DNA from: Candidatus Kapaibacterium sp.
GTDB lineage: Bacteria > Bacteroidota > Ignavibacteria > Kapaibacteriales > UBA2268
Reading direction: 5' to 3'
DNA length: 43,033 nucleotides
NCBI GenBank assembly: GCA_028376765.1
Contig: JAONBD010000012.1
Span: forward strand, 1 to 43,033
The translations under genes and the position numbers were made by a program. Shown piece after piece: positions 40,662 through 43,033 of this stretch; the first letter of the stretch is position 1, and every line of letters begins with the position of its first letter. The notes beneath the pieces are model-generated. The model had not been told where the DNA came from and searched no databases. It was given only the letters and a program-made list of their open reading frames with translations.

Positions 40662-43033
40662 ATGAAAAACATGAAACTTATAATTATCGCACTATTACTT
40701 CTCGCAATAAACTCTTGTAAAAAAGATGATGAATTAATCAACTCCAATTCACGTGACTACACCCCAGAAATAATTCAAGAAAGCTACGGCAATGCCCGTG
40801 TTGTGGGCTATGTAAGCGACAAAGATGGCTCGCCACTCGGTGGCGTAAGTGTGTATTTTGGTACGCATGAAGTAATTACAAATGGCGATGGAAAGTTCGA
40901 GCTAAGCGAAGTTTCGCAAGGTTCAAACAAACGGATTTGGTTTAAAAAAGATGGCTACGTTCTAAACCAAAAATTAGTTGATATTATTGAAGATCTCCCA
41001 AATAGAGTTGACGCAGCTCTTTTTCCTATTGCAAAAACTGCTGAAATAGATGATACTGGAGGATTAATCGAAGGTGAGAATTTCTCGGTGGAGATTCAGC
41101 CTGGCGGATTTGTTTACGCCGATGGCACAATCGTAGAAAGCATGGTTACAGTTAATGCGACTCCTTTTCTCATCACAGAAGAGCAATTCATAGATGCATT
41201 CCCAGGCGAATTTCGAGGCACAAGAGAGGACGGCAGCGAAACCGCAATCGAATCTTATGGCTTTATTGATGTTGAGCTTATCGCAGAAAATGGCGAACCA
41301 GTTCAACTTGCTGATGGTGTAACAGCAACTATCCAAATCAAAGCTCCTGCAAACTCGCCCCAAACAATACCAATGTGGTGGTACGATACCAAAAAAACTG
41401 AATGGATTGAAGAAGGAGTGGGCAACTTGGTTGATGGGAATTACGTGGCTGTTGTAAATCATTTTACGCCATGGAATTGGGATATTCCCGTAGAACTTAG
41501 ATCAACTATTATTGGACGAGTAATTGATAATATTGGTAATCCAATTGAAGGAGCTTCAATTGTTCAAAAAGTGAAAAACAGAACCCTGCTATTATCTACA
41601 AAGTCTCTTGAAGATGGCACATTTGAGATGTTCACTTTAGAAAATTCAGAATTGGAAATCGAAGCACAGTTTGATATATATGGTTCAACAAAATTTGATT
41701 TTACTACATCAGCTAATCAAACAAGTGTCAATGATTTAGGTGATATTGTTATTGACATTAGCATAGATAATGCAATTTCCCCTTTTATAAATAATGATAC
41801 ACTATATATCACTGCGGGGCAAACTGCAAGTATTAGTGGCAACTATTTTGGAGTAGAAAAAAGAGAGAATTACAGATTGCTTCTAAATGGCGAGGAAATC
41901 CCAACCATTTCGTGGGAAACTAACCTTATCGAGTTTGAAGTACCTTTAAATATTCCAGAAGAAGGCATAATTCAAATTGATAGAGGTGGAAGTCTTAGCC
42001 GAGAAACTCCATACCTTGATGGTGATTGGACTTGTGAAATAGATGGAGTGGTGTACAATATGCTAACAAAAGAGCTTTATCTTCCTGAGATAAACTTAAC
42101 GAGCTTACCGGATTGTATAGGTAATTTAATTAAATTAAGAGCTCTTGAATTTAGTGGAAATAACTTAAGTTCTCTGTCTGAATCTTTTAGTAAGCTTAAT
42201 AATTTGGAAAGACTTTATATTAATAGTAATCAATTAAGTTCATTACCAGAATCTTTTGGAATCCTTAATAACTTGATAGAGCTTTCTCTTAATAAAAATC
42301 AATTAACCACTTTACCTGAATCTTTTGGAATCCTTAATAACTTGTATTATTTAGATCTTAGTGACAATCAATTAAGTTCATTACCAGAATCTTTTGGAAA
42401 CCTTAATAATTTGAAAAGACTTTCTATTATTGACAATCAATTAATGACCCTACCCGAATCTTTTGGAAACCTTAATAATTTGGAAAGACTTTCTATTAGA
42501 GATAACCAACTAAGTTCTCTGCCTGGATTTTTTGGCAATCTTAATAATTTAGAAGAGCTTAATCTTGAAAATAATCAATTAAGTTCTCTGCCCGAATCTT
42601 TTGGCAATCTTAATAATTTAGAAGAGCTTAATCTTGAAAATAATCAATTAATGACCCTACCCGAATCTTTTGGAAACCTTAATAATTTATTAGTGCTTGA
42701 ACTAGATGAAAATCAATTAACGACACTGCCTGAATCTTTTGGAAATCTTAATAATTTAGAAGAGCTTAATCTTGAAAATAATCAATTAAGTTCTCTACCT
42801 GAATCTTTTGGCGATCTTAATAACTTGAAAGAGCTATATCTATATAGTAATCAATTAACGACACTACCTGAATCTTTTGGGAATCTTTCTAATTTGATTG
42901 AGCTAAGGCTTGATAATAATCAATTGAGTTCTTTACCAGAATCTTTTGGAAACCTTAATAATTTGGAAAGACTTTCTCTTCGATTCAATCAATTAAGTTC
43001 TCTGCCTGAAAGTATCAAAAACCTTAAAGATAA
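40662..43033 (+). CDS. Modular lipoprotein with leucine-rich repeats, C-terminus outside the window
   Basis: 790 complete codons are visible and the frame is still open at the window end. A lipoprotein signal ends in AINSC then KKDDE. Residues ~45-280 match the BNR lipoprotein at 24571: GYVSDKDGSPLGGVSVYFG, then FPGEFRGTREDGSETAIESY, then VVNHFTPWNWD. A second regulatory-like domain (~285-365) and an IPT-like stretch (~370-445) follow. From residue 482 (base 42105) there are 13 complete 23-residue leucine-rich repeats with consensus LPESFGNLNNLEELNLENN, plus the start of a fourteenth. A surface binding role is inferred. The first ~800 bp are more GC-rich than the repeat part and the surroundings. 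Confidence 0.88.
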   Translation, partial: MKNMKLIIIALLLLAINSCKKDDELINSNSRDYTPEIIQESYGNARVVGYVSDKDGSPLGGVSVYFGTHEVITNGDGKFELSEVSQGSNKRIWFKKDGYVLNQKLVDIIEDLPNRVDAALFPIAKTAEIDDTGGLIEGENFSVEIQPGGFVYADGTIVESMVTVNATPFLITEEQFIDAFPGEFRGTREDGSETAIESYGFIDVELIAENGEPVQLADGVTATIQIKAPANSPQTIPMWWYDTKKTEWIEEGVGNLVDGNYVAVVNHFTPWNWDIPVELRSTIIGRVIDNIGNPIEGASIVQKVKNRTLLLSTKSLEDGTFEMFTLENSELEIEAQFDIYGSTKFDFTTSANQTSVNDLGDIVIDISIDNAISPFINNDTLYITAGQTASISGNYFGVEKRENYRLLLNGEEIPTISWETNLIEFEVPLNIPEEGIIQIDRGGSLSRETPYLDGDWTCEIDGVVYNMLTKELYLPEINLTSLPDCIGNLIKLRALEFSGNNLSSLSESFSKLNNLERLYINSNQLSSLPESFGILNNLIELSLNKNQLTTLPESFGILNNLYYLDLSDNQLSSLPESFGNLNNLKRLSIIDNQLMTLPESFGNLNNLERLSIRDNQLSSLPGFFGNLNNLEELNLENNQLSSLPESFGNLNNLEELNLENNQLMTLPESFGNLNNLLVLELDENQLTTLPESFGNLNNLEELNLENNQLSSLPESFGDLNNLKELYLYSNQLTTLPESFGNLSNLIELRLDNNQLSSLPESFGNLNNLERLSLRFNQLSSLPESIKNLKD
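42105..43033 (+). repeat. 69-bp tandem repeats encoding leucine-rich repeats
   Basis: Thirteen complete 69-bp units start at 42105, 42174, 42243, 42312, 42381, 42450, 42519, 42588, 42657, 42726, 42795, 42864 and 42933, and a partial one at 43002. Spacing is exact with no indels. The units at 42519 and 42588 are nearly identical over most of their length, and the block ATGACCCTACCCGAATCTTT recurs, indicating recent unit duplication. Confidence 0.9.

Noticed and set aside
41064-41462. Open frame of 132 codons on the minus strand
   Set aside because: It is antisense to the conserved head of the lipoprotein at 40662, has no recognisable domain, and is explained by the higher GC of that stretch.
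42105-43033. Possible CRISPR-like array because of regular repetition
   Set aside because: The 69-bp units have no spacers, stay in frame, and translate into clear leucine-rich repeats.

Overview
The window is AT-rich, densely coding bacterial DNA. It looks like the Bacteroidota/Chlorobi (FCB) side of the tree. The signs are a TonB-dependent receptor with an N-terminal carboxypeptidase-regulatory-like domain, a secreted Omp28-like protein with a type IX secretion (T9SS) C-terminal sorting domain, TAnnTTTG-like -7 promoter elements, few Shine-Dalgarno sites, an OlsF-type aminolipid synthase, and carboxypeptidase-regulatory-like lipoproteins. The prolyl-tRNA synthetase is the long bacterial form with an inserted editing domain, so a lineage outside classical Bacteroidia is possible. 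That placement is inference. No rRNA, tRNA or CRISPR array was seen.

Layout. 1-7868 (minus strand): an ECF sigma factor, an overlapping anti-sigma-like protein that appears to carry its own outer-membrane barrel, a large TonB-dependent receptor, and a secreted protein cut off by the window edge. 8026-18111 (plus): a tight seven-gene run with gpmA, an exported TldD/TldE-like pair, a Wzz-like and a Wzy/WaaL-like protein, PBP2 and an OlsF-like acyltransferase; six of the seven act at the envelope. 18122-19273 (minus): THUMP-domain rRNA methyltransferase. 19352-21622 (plus): SulP transporter plus beta-carbonic anhydrase, converging on a pcrA-type helicase (21625-23925). 24042-28451 (plus): a four-helix membrane protein, a modular lipoprotein with BNR-like repeats, and proS. 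28440-29543 (minus): BtaA-like DUF3419 protein. 29596-34870 (plus): YgjP-like metallopeptidase, a cNMP-domain/aspartase fusion, a primase that has lost its zinc ligands, and a YbbR-domain protein. 34867-35826 (minus): the Omp28/T9SS protein. 35909-37135 (plus): pepT.

From about 37136 to 39790, between the convergent pepT and SDR genes, the DNA is a patchwork of mobile pieces: a 103-bp duplicate of the pepT 3' end, a small GIY-YIG nuclease gene bracketed by perfect 25-bp REP-like inverted repeats, and two decayed, oppositely oriented copies of one IS3-family element enclosing an unknown lipoprotein gene. The window ends in a second modular lipoprotein (40662 onward), whose N-terminal half is homologous to that of the 24571 lipoprotein but whose C-terminal half is a leucine-rich-repeat array, cut by the window edge.

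The most interesting points are the dual-membrane anti-sigma candidate, the repeat-bounded GIY-YIG cassette, the exported TldD/TldE-like pair inside an envelope operon, and the shared-head, swapped-tail lipoproteins.
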